Assembly: GCF_010882125.1 (NCBI RefSeq)
Contig: NZ_JAAGVZ010000002.1
Location: 62,001 to 126,000, forward strand
DNA length: 64,000 nucleotides
From: Peribacillus alkalitolerans
GTDB taxonomy: Bacteria > Bacillota > Bacilli > Bacillales > DSM-1321
Direction: 5' to 3'
In this document: positions 50,586-60,263 of the stretch, piece by piece
Numbering within the stretch: position 1 is the stretch's first letter
Layout of the letters: every line of letters begins with the position of its first letter
Position numbers and translations under genes: made by a program
The notes under the pieces: model-generated
Database searches by the model: none
Seen by the model: the letters and a program-made list of their open reading frames with translations, nothing else
Told to the model about the DNA's origin: nothing

Positions 50586-50676
50586 AATTGTGATACCAAT
50601 AATATATTTTAGTTTTATTCCTTTACAATAAACATATTATTTATCATACATGTATTTCCAAAAGGAATGATGAAGG

Positions 50677-51504
50677 ATGATTTTCATAAATGGTAAAGAA
50701 ACCGATGTAAGTCAGATCTCCCTTGAAAGATTCCCGCCGGAAGCCTACGATATCCTTCATTTGATGGCAAAAAATAACAAGAGATATGAATTTCAATATT
50801 TGTGGGAGCTAGAATGGGACTTAGCAATTAGGCTCCATACCGTACTTGAAGCTACAAATTTATATAAAAGTGCAGCTAAATTTGCAAGCTTCAGCACATC
50901 AAAATGTAATGAAAAATATTGGAGGCTTACAGAAAAAGGGGCATTTGAACTAAAAAAAGGTGTTACACCGCAGACCGGAATCGAAGATATTTTTATAAAC
51001 AGTGATAAATATGCTTTTGAATGTGCAACAGCTGTCGTAATCGTTCTATATAAGGCAGTCCTAGATACAATAGATACGAACACCTTCAATCGTAACTTTG
51101 CCAACCTCGTATTATATGATTGGCAGTATGATCCAGACTTAGTTTTAAAAGATAGCGTTGGGACTGATTATTTGCCTGGGGATATTTTATATTTTAAAAA
51201 CCCCGATTATAATCCCGAAACACCAGAGTGGAAAGGTGAAAATTCAATATTATTAGAGGAAGGTCTTTTCTATGGGCATGGGATAGGTATAAAAACGGAA
51301 GAGGGTATGATTAGGGTATTAAATAGGAAAAGAAAAAAAGATGCAAAAATATCAGCCTATCTTACAGAAAATATTATACGAGTAGATGCATATAATATTA
51401 GTCAATTAAGAAACGTAAATCTTTATCCGATTACGAAAAGAAAATATAATATTTTTGCAGATATCATTATTTCCAAAGTCGGTTCAAAAATATATCTTTT
51501 ATAA
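50677..51504 (+). CDS. tgl: protein-glutamine gamma-glutamyltransferase (spore transglutaminase) Tgl
   Basis: 275 residues. Spore coat transglutaminase cross-linking Gln and Lys of coat proteins. Active-site Cys in DKYAFECATAVVIVLYKA; SAAKFASFSTSKCNEKYWRL, LYDWQYDPDLVLK and GDILYFKNPDYNPETPEW, then YGHGIGIKTEEG match the family. About 30 residues longer at the C-terminus than the 245-residue B. subtilis protein (NVNLYPITKRKYNIFADII and on). Would be expressed in the mother cell late in sporulation (SigK in B. subtilis; no promoter asserted here). Remnant C inserted in its terminator. Confidence 0.92.
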   Translation: MIFINGKETDVSQISLERFPPEAYDILHLMAKNNKRYEFQYLWELEWDLAIRLHTVLEATNLYKSAAKFASFSTSKCNEKYWRLTEKGAFELKKGVTPQTGIEDIFINSDKYAFECATAVVIVLYKAVLDTIDTNTFNRNFANLVLYDWQYDPDLVLKDSVGTDYLPGDILYFKNPDYNPETPEWKGENSILLEEGLFYGHGIGIKTEEGMIRVLNRKRKKDAKISAYLTENIIRVDAYNISQLRNVNLYPITKRKYNIFADIIISKVGSKIYLL

Positions 51505-51510
51505 CATAAA

Positions 51511-51534
51511 AAGAAGCATGAGAAATGCTCCTTT
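51511..51534. repeat. target duplication (terminator hairpin), left of remnant C
   Basis: AAGAAGCATGAGAAATGCTC plus CTTT; repeated with one mismatch at 52425-52448. Contains the AGCAT / ATGCT stem of the former tgl terminator. Confidence 0.88.
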
Positions 51535-51633
51535 CAGACTGAAGACAAACTCGAAGGATTTCGGGTTTGCCTTCAGTCTTCTTTCTTTTAGAATGAAAGA
51601 AGTTGATTGTACATAATTTTGAGGTGATATGCG

Positions 51634-52180
51634 ATGATGACGAAAAATCAAATCAATGAACGTGAACAATAAGAAATGCTGGCTATTGAACAACTTGTTC
51701 CACAAGACTACTTAGTCCGAAAACTCGATGCAGCTATTGATTTTACCTTCATCTATCCGTTAGTCCAACGTGTATTCGTTCCACGCAGCGACAGATGAAA
51801 AGCGATTTGTAGTGTGAAGGATTGTGACACCAGGAAATATACACTATAGTCATATCCTGAAGCCATTAGTCGAACAGATTATAGAAAAGGTTCAAAAACC
51901 TATTGCATTGGCGGCGGATGCTTCTTATAAAACACCAGCGATTACGAATTTTCTTTTGGAACATCACATGTTACTCGTTCTTCCAAATATATGCAAAGCG
52001 TAAGGAAACGATTGAACGGGTCTTTACGGATGCGTAGGAAAAGCATGGTATGCGTTGGACAACCCTAAGAGGATTGAAAATATTGTCCATGCAGGCGATG
52101 CTTACGTTTACATCCAAAAATTTAAAGAAACTGGCAACTTGGACATGGAAAGTTGCTTGAGGATGATTTATAAAGCTTAA
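51634..52180 (+). pseudogene. IS1182-family transposase, degraded
   Basis: Opens MMTKNQINEREQ and then hits TAA where the others read L; continues in frame EMLAIEQLVPQDYLVRKLDA. After a deletion the segment VTPGNIHYSHILKP and IALAADASYKTPAITNFLLE (part of the catalytic domain, with an Asp in AADASY) remains, followed by KRKETIERVF and C-terminal pieces in shifted frames ending near 52180. Several stops and frameshifts. Confidence 0.87.
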
Positions 52181-52215
52181 TGAACAGGTTTTTAAGTTGA
52201 TTTTTTTTGGACACT

Positions 52216-52345
52216 GGTTGATTGGAGCGGAAGGCGCTTGACTCCTGGGGGATTAGCGTTACAGGCGAGACCCCGCAGGAGCGGTAGCGACGAGGAGGCT
52301 CGGCGAACGCCCCTGGAAAGCAAGCGCCTGGAGCGGAAATCAACC
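52216..52345. repeat. GC-rich palindromic repeat, left-type, copy C
   Basis: 130 bp, reverse complement of 2758-2888 and 26399-26529 with few differences. Confidence 0.88.
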
Positions 52346-52424
52346 TTTTCGCCTACCATACATATCAAAAATGACAAAAGGTATCGAGAGAGCGTACTCT
52401 CGATACCTTTTGTCGACAATCTGA

Positions 52425-52448
52425 AAGGAGCATGAGAAATGCTCCTTT
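52425..52448. repeat. target duplication (terminator hairpin), right of remnant C
   Basis: AAGGAGCATGAGAAATGCTC plus CTTT, still followed by TT and therefore an intact GGAGCAT / ATGCTCC terminator. Confidence 0.88.
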
Positions 52449-52465
52449 TTATGTAAATTTGTACT

Positions 52466-52990
52466 TTAGTCTCCGACAAAGAAAATACATTGAAATAAAC
52501 AAACAAAAAACTCTGGTTCTTGAATAGGGCATTCCCTTTCAATTTCTAAATATGTCTTGAACAATTCAGTTGATTTCATTTTCCATCTTGCAACTTCTTT
52601 ACCTTGATGATAAAATCTCGCCCAATCCATGAGTTCCTTTTTTACGATAAATTCACTCGAATTATTTGTAATCCGAAATTCAGGTGCAACTTTTTGCCAT
52701 GATTTATAACTTACTTTATAATCCTCATTTGTCTTACAATTGATTACTATATAGCTTGGCTTCCCAAACCACGGCGATAATTTTTTACACTGATAAACTA
52801 TATCTCTATCATTTGTATATACATCAATCTGAGTAGACCAATCAATGTCAAATATGTAATTCCCAATCTTTGTCATAAAGTTTTTGTACGTTCTTTTGAA
52901 ATTACATACTACATTACCTTGATCATCAATTACATCAATCATCTTAATCGAAGGCTTTAACATTGGAGGTGCGTAGGTGTATTTCTGCAT
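52466..52990 (-). CDS. LURP-one/tubby-C-like domain protein (tentative)
   Basis: 174 residues rich in aromatic beta-strands (IKMIDVIDDQGNVVCNFKRT; YIFDIDWSTQIDVYTNDRDI; SYIVINCKTNEDYKVSYK) with a hydrophobic C-terminal end (PEFFVCLFQCIFFVGD). The pattern of repeated beta-strands with internal D-x-G turns recalls the LURP-one/tubby C-terminal fold found in Bacillus YxjI-like proteins, but similarity is weak. AGGAGACC ribosome site. It adjoins remnant C and is now cut off from any former rightward context. Function unknown. Confidence 0.5.
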   Translation of the reverse strand: MQKYTYAPPMLKPSIKMIDVIDDQGNVVCNFKRTYKNFMTKIGNYIFDIDWSTQIDVYTNDRDIVYQCKKLSPWFGKPSYIVINCKTNEDYKVSYKSWQKVAPEFRITNNSSEFIVKKELMDWARFYHQGKEVARWKMKSTELFKTYLEIERECPIQEPEFFVCLFQCIFFVGD

Positions 52991-53080
52991 ATAGGTCTCC
53001 TATTACTCGTTCTTTGTTTAGAAACATAATATATTATACAGGAAAATCTACTAAATAGGGTCAATTTTCCAAATAAGACA

Positions 53081-53123
53081 AAAAAAGCATGGCAATCTGT
53101 TACAAGATGTCATGCTGCTTTTT
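53081..53123 (-). terminator. terminator after glsA
   Basis: AAAAAGCAGCATGACA / TG.CATGCTTTTTTT hairpin on the minus strand. Confidence 0.75.
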
Positions 53124-53159
53124 ATGTTCGAAAAGTGAACATGGAAACCTATTTTTGAA

Positions 53160-54089
53160 TTAAAACATACTTAATGAATATTTTGATGACAGCATCTCCA
53201 AGAGCTTCAACCCTGCAACGCTATTCCCTCTTTCATCAAGGGCAGGACCGAGAATCCCTAAGCCATATCGATGGGGAATCGCACCCATGATTCCTCCTGA
53301 CACTCCACTTTTCGCTGGTATACCTACTCTTATTGCAAACTCACCTGATGCATTGTACATTCCGCAGGTCACCATGAAGGTTTTGCATATTCGAGCCACT
53401 TCCTCTGGTATGATCCGTCTATTTGTCACAGGGTCTATGCCATTCATGGCGAATACTATGCCAATCCTGGCTAAATCAAAGCAATCTACTTCAATGGCAC
53501 ATATTTTTGTATACAAATCCATTAAATCCTCAACCTTTTCATCTATAACTCCATGCTGTTTCATATAATAGCAAAGTGAACGGTTAAGAAACGACGTTTC
53601 AAATTCCGATTTTGCGACTTCTTCGGAATAAGTGACCTTTGAATTTCCACTTAGTTCTCTAACGAATGAAAGTATCTTATTAAATCGGTCCAGGACTGTA
53701 TTTCCATATATCATATGTGCAACTGCGAGCGCTCCTGCGTTGATCATTGGGTTCAAAGGTTTGGAAGGATTGTTAATTTCAAGCTTAATGATTGAATTGA
53801 AAGGATCACCAGTCGGTTCATAGCCAACCTTGCTAAAAACATAATCTTCGCCACAGTCAATTAGAGCATATGCAAGGGTAAGGACTTTTGAGATACTTTG
53901 CAGTGTCATCTTATCACTAGTATCTCCTGCTGAAACACATTCTCCATCTGGATGGTAAATGGCAATCGACAAGTCATCTCTATTGGCATTCAGTAAAGCC
54001 GGAATATAATCTGCTAATTTCCCCTGTTTCGTGAATTTTTTTGCATTCAAAACTAATTCGTTTAATTCCTCTTGTGAGAGTATACTCAT
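53160..54089 (-). CDS. glsA: glutaminase GlsA
   Basis: 309-residue serine-dependent beta-lactamase-fold glutaminase (glutamine to glutamate + ammonia). Ser-x-x-Lys in [37 protein letters not shown]-like [13 protein letters not shown], and [20 protein letters not shown] with [12 protein letters not shown] near the end. Full length. In Bacillus glsA usually pairs with a glutamine permease glnT; none is here. Located between a LURP-like gene and ptsG, with its own terminator. Confidence 0.95.
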   Translation of the reverse strand: MSILSQEELNELVLNAKKFTKQGKLADYIPALLNANRDDLSIAIYHPDGECVSAGDTSDKMTLQSISKVLTLAYALIDCGEDYVFSKVGYEPTGDPFNSIIKLEINNPSKPLNPMINAGALAVAHMIYGNTVLDRFNKILSFVRELSGNSKVTYSEEVAKSEFETSFLNRSLCYYMKQHGVIDEKVEDLMDLYTKICAIEVDCFDLARIGIVFAMNGIDPVTNRRIIPEEVARICKTFMVTCGMYNASGEFAIRVGIPAKSGVSGGIMGAIPHRYGLGILGPALDERGNSVAGLKLLEMLSSKYSLSMF

Positions 54090-54163
54090 CTGGAAACACC
54101 AACTTTACCACAATTCATTTTTGTTATTTTAACCAAGTAACCTAACTTTACTTTATAAAATTG

Positions 54164-54199
54164 AAAATCAGCCCCAATTTATTTGAGGCTGATTTTTTT
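54164..54199 (-). terminator. terminator after ptsG
   Basis: ATCAGCCTC / GGGGCTGAT stem, T-rich on both sides. Confidence 0.85.
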
Positions 54200-54202
54200 G
54201 AA

Positions 54203-56263
54203 CTACTTCGTAATGGAAATGATATGTTCTTCTTTTAACTCCACATTGCCAGTTTTATTGATGACCACCGATTCCTCTGGTTTAAGGTTAGTGAATACAA
54301 TTGGCGTCATGATCGAAGGTGCATGATGTTTAAGATAATGTAAATCCACATTTAACAACATCTGACCAACCTCTACCCGATCATTTTCCTTTACTAGAGA
54401 CTCGAAGCCTTCCCCTTTTAGTTTTACTGTATCTATTCCAACATGGATTAATATCTCTCGACCAGAATCAGACAGTATTCCTATGGCATGCTTTGTTGGA
54501 AACAGATTGATGATTTGTCCATCGACTGGAGACACGATCGTTCCTTCAGAAGGCACAATCGCAAATCCATCTCCCATCATTTTTTCAGAAAAGACGGCAT
54601 CAGGAACTTCAGTAATGGATTTAATCTCACCTTTTATAGGTGAATAGAAACGTTCCTCTTTATGTTCGGTCTGAAGGGCTTTTGGATTTACTTCTTCTAT
54701 TTGTTGTTCAACTCCACCTTTTGTTGGCTTTTCTACAACGCGAGGTTTTTTACCGCCCATAATATCCTTCATTTGACCTTTAATGGTTTCAGATCTAGGT
54801 CCAAATATAGCTTGAATGTTATTACCTACTTCAAGCACTCCAGCAGCACCAAGCTTTTTCAATTGATCCTTATTGACTTCGTTAACATCATTGACAGAGA
54901 CACGAAGTCTCGTGATACATGCATCCAGGTGAGTGATGTTTTTTTCCCCACCCATTGCTTGAAGAATTTCGTATGGTAAGTTTCCACCTTTATGGTTTTT
55001 GCCTACCTCCTCTTCCTCTGTAGCATCTTCACGTCCTGGTGTTTTTAAATTAAACGTGCGAATCGCAAAACGGAAACCAAAATAATAGATGATTGCAAAT
55101 ACTGCCCCTACCGGAATCACGATCCAAGCATTTGTTTGAGGGTTGATTAATCCAAAAAGGATATAGTCAATCAACCCACCTGAGAATGTCATGCCAATTT
55201 TAACATCTAATAAATGCATGATCATAAAGGATAAACCAGCGAATATAGCATGAATACCAAATAATACAGGAGCTACGAACAGGAAGGAAAACTCTAGTGG
55301 TTCTGTAATACCTGTCAAGAAAGATGTTAATGCAGCTGAGCCCATAAGACCCCCGACTAATACTTTCTTTTCAGGGCGTGCTTCATGATAAATCGCCAAA
55401 GCTGCTGCAGGCAATCCGAACATCATGAACGGGAACTTCCCTGTCATAAAGGTACCTGCCGTTAAGTTTTGAACATTATCTGCTATTTCTGCCATGAAAA
55501 TCCGTTGATCCCCACGGACTGTTTCACCAGCATTCGTCACATATTCTCCAAATTCGAACCAGAATGGTGAATAAAAAATATGATGTAATCCGAACGGGAT
55601 TAAAGATCTTTCAATTAATCCAAAAATAAATGCTGAAAGTGTCAAGTTTGCATGTACCATGTTTTGTGAAAAGGCATTTAATCCAGTTTGAATGGGTGGC
55701 CAGATTACAAGCATGAGTAAACCAAGTAGGAGGGAAATAGCTGCCGTTATGATCGGGACGAAGCGTTTTCCGGCAAAGAAGCCTAAATAGGATGGCAATT
55801 CGATTTCATAGAATCTGTTAAACAGCATTGCGGCTATAATCCCCACTATAATTCCACCAAATACACCAGTTTGAAGAGTTGGAATTCCTAATACATTTGC
55901 ATAATTAAGGCCATTGACATCTTCTGCAGTTATTCCTGCTGCTGTCCCCATTGTCACGTTCATGATCAAATATCCAATGATGGCAGCCAATCCAGCTACG
56001 CCATCACCACCAGCAAGCCCTACCGCTACCCCAACTGCAAAAAGGACTGGTAAATTACTAAATACAATGTCGCCAGCTTTTTGCATGATAGATGCAACCA
56101 TTGCTACCCCACTGTTATCAAGAAAAGGCGCTAACTCTAATAAAGCAGGGTTCTTAAGCGCTGCACCGAGCGCTAGAAGGATTCCTGCTGCTGGTAGAAG
56201 TGCAACTGGTAGCATTAACGCCTTCCCGACTTTTTGCAAAACGCCAAAAGCTCTTTTGAACAT
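54203..56263 (-). CDS. ptsG: glucose-type PTS transporter IICBA
   Basis: 686 residues, three fused domains: EIIC (residues ~1-410, [20 protein letters not shown] and [14 protein letters not shown]-like motif [20 protein letters not shown]), EIIB (~430-510, phospho-Cys in [12 protein letters not shown]), and EIIA (~545-680, phospho-His in [15 protein letters not shown]). Domain order and motifs fit PtsG of Bacillus; N-acetylglucosamine-type relatives are the alternative. Transports and phosphorylates glucose using HPr. A long hairpin in the 135-base leader could be an antiterminator-controlled terminator (GlcT type) or simply the trpS terminator. Confidence 0.92.
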   Translation of the reverse strand: MFKRAFGVLQKVGKALMLPVALLPAAGILLALGAALKNPALLELAPFLDNSGVAMVASIMQKAGDIVFSNLPVLFAVGVAVGLAGGDGVAGLAAIIGYLIMNVTMGTAAGITAEDVNGLNYANVLGIPTLQTGVFGGIIVGIIAAMLFNRFYEIELPSYLGFFAGKRFVPIITAAISLLLGLLMLVIWPPIQTGLNAFSQNMVHANLTLSAFIFGLIERSLIPFGLHHIFYSPFWFEFGEYVTNAGETVRGDQRIFMAEIADNVQNLTAGTFMTGKFPFMMFGLPAAALAIYHEARPEKKVLVGGLMGSAALTSFLTGITEPLEFSFLFVAPVLFGIHAIFAGLSFMIMHLLDVKIGMTFSGGLIDYILFGLINPQTNAWIVIPVGAVFAIIYYFGFRFAIRTFNLKTPGREDATEEEEVGKNHKGGNLPYEILQAMGGEKNITHLDACITRLRVSVNDVNEVNKDQLKKLGAAGVLEVGNNIQAIFGPRSETIKGQMKDIMGGKKPRVVEKPTKGGVEQQIEEVNPKALQTEHKEERFYSPIKGEIKSITEVPDAVFSEKMMGDGFAIVPSEGTIVSPVDGQIINLFPTKHAIGILSDSGREILIHVGIDTVKLKGEGFESLVKENDRVEVGQMLLNVDLHYLKHHAPSIMTPIVFTNLKPEESVVINKTGNVELKEEHIISITK

Positions 56264-56301
56264 TTCAGAACCTCCTGTGTTTAAATCAATAAAAAAGAAA
56301 A

Positions 56302-56386
56302 AAGCATAAGAGAAGAGGACTGTTTAAAACATATAGAGATAGATTACCCTATAAATTTTAAATCAATCATGCTCTTCCCTTATGCT
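56302..56386 (-). terminator. long hairpin between trpS and ptsG
   Basis: Minus strand AAGCATAAGGGAAGAG ... CTCTTCTCTTATGCTT followed by TTTTC, with a ~50-base loop that itself contains an ATAG.GTA-type inverted repeat. The large loop is unusual for a plain terminator and could host an antiterminator fold. Confidence 0.6.
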
Positions 56387-56398
56387 TGAATGTCCTGA

Positions 56399-57388
56399 TT
56401 ATGAAAAGTAATTCAAGCCCATAGCTTCACGGACCTCTTGCATAGTTTCTTTCGCTATTTCACGGGCTCTATCTGTACCCGCCATCAAAATCTCATCGAC
56501 TTTTTTCGGATTCTTTTGATATTCAACTCTCCTGTCCCTCATTGGCTCCAGTAGTTCATTAATGGCACCTGCAACTTTTTGTTTGCATTCCATACATCCA
56601 ATTTGCCCTTTTTTACAACTTTCATAGATTTCATCGGATGTTTCTTTTCGAAATGCTTGATGATACGCGTAGATTGGACAAATATCTGGATGCCCAGGGT
56701 CATTTTTATGAATTCGGGAGGGATCTGTCTTTGCTTTTCTAATTTTCTCTGATGCTTCATCTTGTGTTGAATCCAATATCAACGCATTCCCCATGCTTTT
56801 ACTCATCTTGTTGCTTCCATCTAAACCTATTAGCCGTGGCACTTCACCAACTAATGGAGTGGGCTCAACCAATATGGGTTGGTACAGTTGATTGAAGCGA
56901 CGGACTATTTTTCTTGATTGTTCAATATGGGGAATTTGATCTTCCCCAACTGGTACCAATGTAGCTTTACAAAATGTAATATCTGCAGTTTGACTAATGG
57001 GATATCCAAGGAAGCCATAATTCATCTCATTGTTTCCACGTGTCCTTGCTTCAGCTTTAATAGTAGGATTATGGCGTAGAGAATTCACAGTAACAAACAT
57101 GGAATAATAGGCTGTCAATTCTGCGATTTCTGGAATTAAGGATTGTACAAAAATAGTCGCTTTATTTGGATCAATCCCCGCAGCTAAATAATCCATAGCT
57201 ACATGACGTAAGTTTTCCTTGATAAGCCCAGGATGTTCAAAATGTGTCGTTAATGCCTGAACATCCGCTAGTAATAGAAATGTTTCGTATTTATGCTGCA
57301 ACTCCACTCGATTCTTTAAACTCCCAACGTAATGGCCAAGGTGAAGTTTTCCTGTAATTCGATCCCCTGTTAAAATACGGTCCTTCAT
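56399..57388 (-). CDS. trpS: tryptophanyl-tRNA synthetase
   Basis: 329-residue class I synthetase. HIGH motif as GKLHLGHYVGSL, KMSKS exactly in NKMSKSMGNALIL, QTADITFCKATLVPVGEDQ for tryptophan binding. Four Cys (YESCKKGQIGCMECK) form a small metal-site-like insert common in Bacillus TrpS. Preceded by a Trp-specific T-box leader. Some Bacillus carry a second trpS; this one is standard. Confidence 0.96.
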   Translation of the reverse strand: MKDRILTGDRITGKLHLGHYVGSLKNRVELQHKYETFLLLADVQALTTHFEHPGLIKENLRHVAMDYLAAGIDPNKATIFVQSLIPEIAELTAYYSMFVTVNSLRHNPTIKAEARTRGNNEMNYGFLGYPISQTADITFCKATLVPVGEDQIPHIEQSRKIVRRFNQLYQPILVEPTPLVGEVPRLIGLDGSNKMSKSMGNALILDSTQDEASEKIRKAKTDPSRIHKNDPGHPDICPIYAYHQAFRKETSDEIYESCKKGQIGCMECKQKVAGAINELLEPMRDRRVEYQKNPKKVDEILMAGTDRAREIAKETMQEVREAMGLNYFS

Positions 57389-57489
57389 ATGAAATCCTCC
57401 TAATAAATCTGATTAGTATTTTGTTTTCAGAGCTCCACCACCAACCTTCTTCCAAGACCATCACCCCCTTAAAGAAATTCGAATTTAAA

Positions 57490-57771
57490 AAACAAAAAAA
57501 CCCCGGCCAGAAAAAGGACGAGGTTCTCGTGGTACCACCTTAATTAATCGCAATGCGACTCACTCTTAAGTACGGAAAGGTAGAAGTCCTTTCGATACTC
57601 CTCTCTTTGATAACGGAGAGAGAATCCCGGCAACGCCTACTAATTAGGTTCAGCGGAGCGATTCAGAAGCCCATTCCGTATCAGGTGAGGATCGGTTCAC
57701 AGCAACCACCGACTCTCTGGACCTCACTATCTGATACGTACTTACACTTCATCAACATCGTTTATTCGTTC
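57490..57771 (-). promoter_or_regulatory. T-box leader, Trp-specific, of trpS
   Basis: Minus strand contains stem I with AGTACG/GTATC features, specifier loop GAATGGGC with Trp codon TGG at 57673-57671, and the T-box core AAGGTGGTACCACG (57528-57541), followed by terminator CCTCGTCC ... GGCCGGGGTTTTTTT. Uncharged tRNA-Trp should turn transcription on. Confidence 0.96.
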
Positions 57772-57889
57772 GAAATAATATTATTCATAGTATATTACCT
57801 TAGTAAATAGAAATCACTAAGTTTTTTGAAAAAGATGGGAAATAGTGACATTCCTCAATAAGCATAATAATTTTGATAATACACTATAA

Positions 57890-57918
57890 AAAAAGAGAGC
57901 AATCTTTTCATTGCTCTC
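57890..57918 (-). terminator. terminator after DUF1292 gene
   Basis: GAGAGCAAT / ATTGCTCTC stem followed by a T-run on the minus strand. Confidence 0.88.
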
Positions 57919-57927
57919 AAAGAAATT

Positions 57928-58200
57928 TTACTCTTCTTCCTCGTCCATTAATTCATCAAATGCAGCTGAAACTTTATCAAATTCTTCATCACTTTCAATC
58001 GCAGTAAAATCTCCATCTGAATCTACTTTCAAAAAGAAGATATCAATGTCGTCTTCTGTTTCCTCTTGAAGATCCTCCACAAAGCTGACAGCAACGTATT
58101 CCGCTCCTTCAATATCAACAGCTGCCAATACTTCTACTTCATTTTCATTATCATTCTCATCGCTAATTGTAAAAACTTCTCCAACTTCAACCTTTGCCAT
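57928..58200 (-). CDS. DUF1292 family acidic protein
   Basis: 90 residues, extremely acidic (ends ELMDEEEE). VFTISDENDNENEVEVLAAV and YVAVSFVEDLQEE are the DUF1292 pattern (YrzB-like), small proteins usually beside yrrK/yrrL in Firmicutes. Here it stands alone, so it may be a paralogue. GGAGAATGAG ribosome site. Function unknown. Confidence 0.85.
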   Translation of the reverse strand: MAKVEVGEVFTISDENDNENEVEVLAAVDIEGAEYVAVSFVEDLQEETEDDIDIFFLKVDSDGDFTAIESDEEFDKVSAAFDELMDEEEE

Positions 58201-58291
58201 GTCTCATTCTCCTCTCGGTATAGAATAATTCTACTTTAAATCTTCCCAAACTGATAGAAAGTAATCCAATCTTAACAAAAATTTTACTTAA

Positions 58292-58813
58292 TTACCAATT
58301 CAGCCTTTTACGCAAGGAAGTAATATGTGCTATATGATGACGACAATGCCAATCATAAAGGCCAATATTTTGCTCTAAAGTAATTTCTCCAGAATCAGGA
58401 TGTTGGAAAGTCTTTTTTAATTCGGTAGGACTAATATTACGTAAAACATAAACCCATCTTTTATGTAGGGCTCCTAATAAGTCTAAAGAAATTTCAATAG
58501 GTAGTTTAGAATCTGGAAGCTCCGCCCATCGATCTTCAGAATAAGGTTTAATGGTAGGGTTATCTTCTGTAAGAGCTAGTTTGAATCTCACATAGCTATT
58601 CATATGACTATCCACTAAATGATGGATGACTTGGCGTATTGTCCATCCCTCTGGCCGATAAGGTGTATCTAACTGATTATCCCCTAAATTTTGAACAGCT
58701 TGTCTTAATTTTGTAGGAGTATTATAAATCTCTTCTATCCATGTATCAATTGTTTCCCTCGAAATTTCTTCATTAAAAACATACTTACCAATTGGGTATC
58801 TTAAATCCTCCAT
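58292..58813 (-). CDS. YfiT/BstA-type DinB-fold bacillithiol transferase
   Basis: 173 residues. [31 protein letters not shown] and [19 protein letters not shown] carry the metal-binding His triad of the DinB/YfiT fold; relatives add bacillithiol to electrophiles. Starts [11 protein letters not shown] at 58813, eight bases after AAAGGGG; the ATG two codons earlier sits too close. No partner gene adjacent. Confidence 0.87.
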   Translation of the reverse strand: MEDLRYPIGKYVFNEEISRETIDTWIEEIYNTPTKLRQAVQNLGDNQLDTPYRPEGWTIRQVIHHLVDSHMNSYVRFKLALTEDNPTIKPYSEDRWAELPDSKLPIEISLDLLGALHKRWVYVLRNISPTELKKTFQHPDSGEITLEQNIGLYDWHCRHHIAHITSLRKRLNW

Positions 58814-58990
58814 TTTCATTCCCCTTTATAAAACATTACTTAAATCTATAGATTCTATTTATTTTTGAATCCTCCTTTTTAGGTATCTGGAAAAGCTATG
58901 GATGGTGCCTGGCACTTTAATAAAATCAATAATTCTACGAAATCTATGTTCATTAATTAATGAGAAAAGTTAAACCTGGAAAGTATAATA

Positions 58991-59033
58991 AAAAACCCCT
59001 CTATTAGTACCCATGTTGGCCAATAAAGGGGAG
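58991..59033 (-). terminator. terminator after zinc-ribbon protein gene
   Basis: CCCCTTTATT / CTAATAGAGGGG-type stem followed by TTTTTTATT on the minus strand. Confidence 0.75.
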
Positions 59034-59041
59034 TAGTTATG

Positions 59042-59779
59042 TTATCGGAGTTTTTGCTCCAATTTTGACTGTAATAATTCTATTTTATTTGGAAGAAGTT
59101 TTTGCTCCAATTTTGACTGTAATAATTCTATTTTATTTGGAAGAATAAACAAATACTCGATTAAACTCTCTAAAAGCTCCATTAATAAAGCAGCCATTTC
59201 TTGATCAATTTCTTTTTCAAGATCAAGCATCTGGTAAAAGATACTTCCAGGCTGGGCTAGTTGACTTAGAAATTGCAAGGGCCTTGCAAAATCATCATGC
59301 TTTTGCAATTGTTCAAATTGCTTTGAAGGATTTTGCCCTTTAATTTCTTCACCGAGAAAGTTTTTAAGAATACTTTCAAGGACTCGCTTAGACATGACTA
59401 CAGTGGCAACAGAGTCTTTGAATTCGCTTACGTTTAAAGCCGATCGGTAAGCCATTGTTAAATCAGCCGGAATATCTTTGATATTCTCTAGATGAGTCAA
59501 AAGTTCTTTGGCTGAGTTGGGGTCATATATATAAAGTACATTTTCTTCGTTGACTTGCTCCATTTGGTTAAGAATCATGATAAAGACTGACTCTTCTTTG
59601 CAGGACGAACAAACTCCATGTGAAAGAATGCTGGATTTACATGTTTGATTATAATTAACTTTTATAGTAAAAAGGCTTGTTCTACTACATTTTGGACATT
59701 TACATTGCACACTTGCAGGTAATTTCTTATACCCGAATTGACTATGAGAAACAATCTGTGCAGGCAACACCCTTCTCAT
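59042..59779 (-). CDS. zinc-ribbon DUF4145-like protein with C-terminal tandem duplication
   Basis: 245 residues. N-terminal zinc ribbon with CKCPKC (residues ~27-32) and CSSCKEE further on, then a helical domain (AYRSALNVSEFKDSVATVVM; SKRVLESILKNFLG) like DUF4145/SEF-type sensors of unknown role. The last 32 residues are two copies of LPNKIELLQSKLEQKL, from a 48-bp tandem repeat at 59051-59146 with 47 matches, so recently duplicated and prone to slip. The domain call is a resemblance, not an identification. Confidence 0.7.
   Translation of the reverse strand: MRRVLPAQIVSHSQFGYKKLPASVQCKCPKCSRTSLFTIKVNYNQTCKSSILSHGVCSSCKEESVFIMILNQMEQVNEENVLYIYDPNSAKELLTHLENIKDIPADLTMAYRSALNVSEFKDSVATVVMSKRVLESILKNFLGEEIKGQNPSKQFEQLQKHDDFARPLQFLSQLAQPGSIFYQMLDLEKEIDQEMAALLMELLESLIEYLFILPNKIELLQSKLEQKLLPNKIELLQSKLEQKLR
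59051..59146. repeat. 48-bp tandem duplication within the zinc-ribbon gene
   Basis: Two head-to-tail units beginning TTTTTGCTCCAATTTTGACT, differing only in the final base. Adds one 16-residue repeat in frame. Confidence 0.95.
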
Positions 59780-60263
59780 AAAATCCCCTCACTATATCTA
59801 AAATCTCAATTCTAATATATTTTAGTATAACATTGAAAATCTGGAGCAAAAGCCTGTAAAATTTGGAATTTGCAATTTAGTTGCATTGAGTATTGGATAA
59901 TCAATGAGGTGTAACTTGAAGTTAAGGATATATACACTTTGTTCGGACGAAATGTGATGGATAAATAAAAATACTAGCGAATAACCCTCTCTATCTGTGG
60001 ATAGATTCAATAAAAAATGGATATATCTCCGTTTCTCCAAAAAAGTGTAGGAAAAATTTTAAAAAGTTGGATAAAGAAACCAAAAAGTGTAGGATATCTA
60101 GCATTGAGTGTTGAATAAACGGACTCGAGTGCTTGATAAATGTAGGTTCTAACTTGGAGTCAGCGACTTAACCAATTTCTAATGCAAGAAGGCACTAATT
60201 AAATTAGGTCCACCCTATACAAAAAACCCCATATCATAACAAGATATGAGGTGCAAACTAATC
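59780..60263. other. gene-free stretch with recurring short phrase
   Basis: 484 bases. No believable gene (a 72-codon frame lacks start signals). The phrase TTGGATAA or a close variant occurs about six times (59893, 59958, 60000, 60067, 60111, 60133), as does GCATTGAGTrTTG (twice) and AAAAAGTGTAGGA (twice). Terminator of the GNAT gene lies at its right end. Confidence 0.6.
60221..60252 (-). terminator. terminator after GNAT gene
   Basis: ACCTCATATC / GATATGGGGT stem and T-run on the minus strand. Confidence 0.85.

Larger units (their letters stand above)
51535..52424 (+). mobile_element. IS1182-type element remnant C (~890 bp, complete ends)
   Basis: Opposite orientation to A and B. Left end CAGACTGAAGACAAACTCG, right end (reversed) CAGATTGTCGACAAAAGG: imperfect terminal inverted repeats. 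Retains more transposase than the others but lacks the right-type palindrome. Flanked by a 24-bp direct repeat (one mismatch) that is a terminator hairpin. End hairpin at 52373-52418. Confidence 0.87.

Noticed and set aside
56302-56386. Calling the ptsG leader a GlcT-binding RAT antiterminator
   Set aside because: A long hairpin is present, but I could not match the RAT consensus base by base, and trpS needs a terminator at this spot anyway.
58908-58920. GGTGCCTGGCACT palindrome
   Set aside because: Small and isolated; this motif is common in many genomes and no context supports an operator.
59822-60040. Leftward 72-codon frame
   Set aside because: No ribosome site, and it overlaps the degenerate short-phrase repeats.
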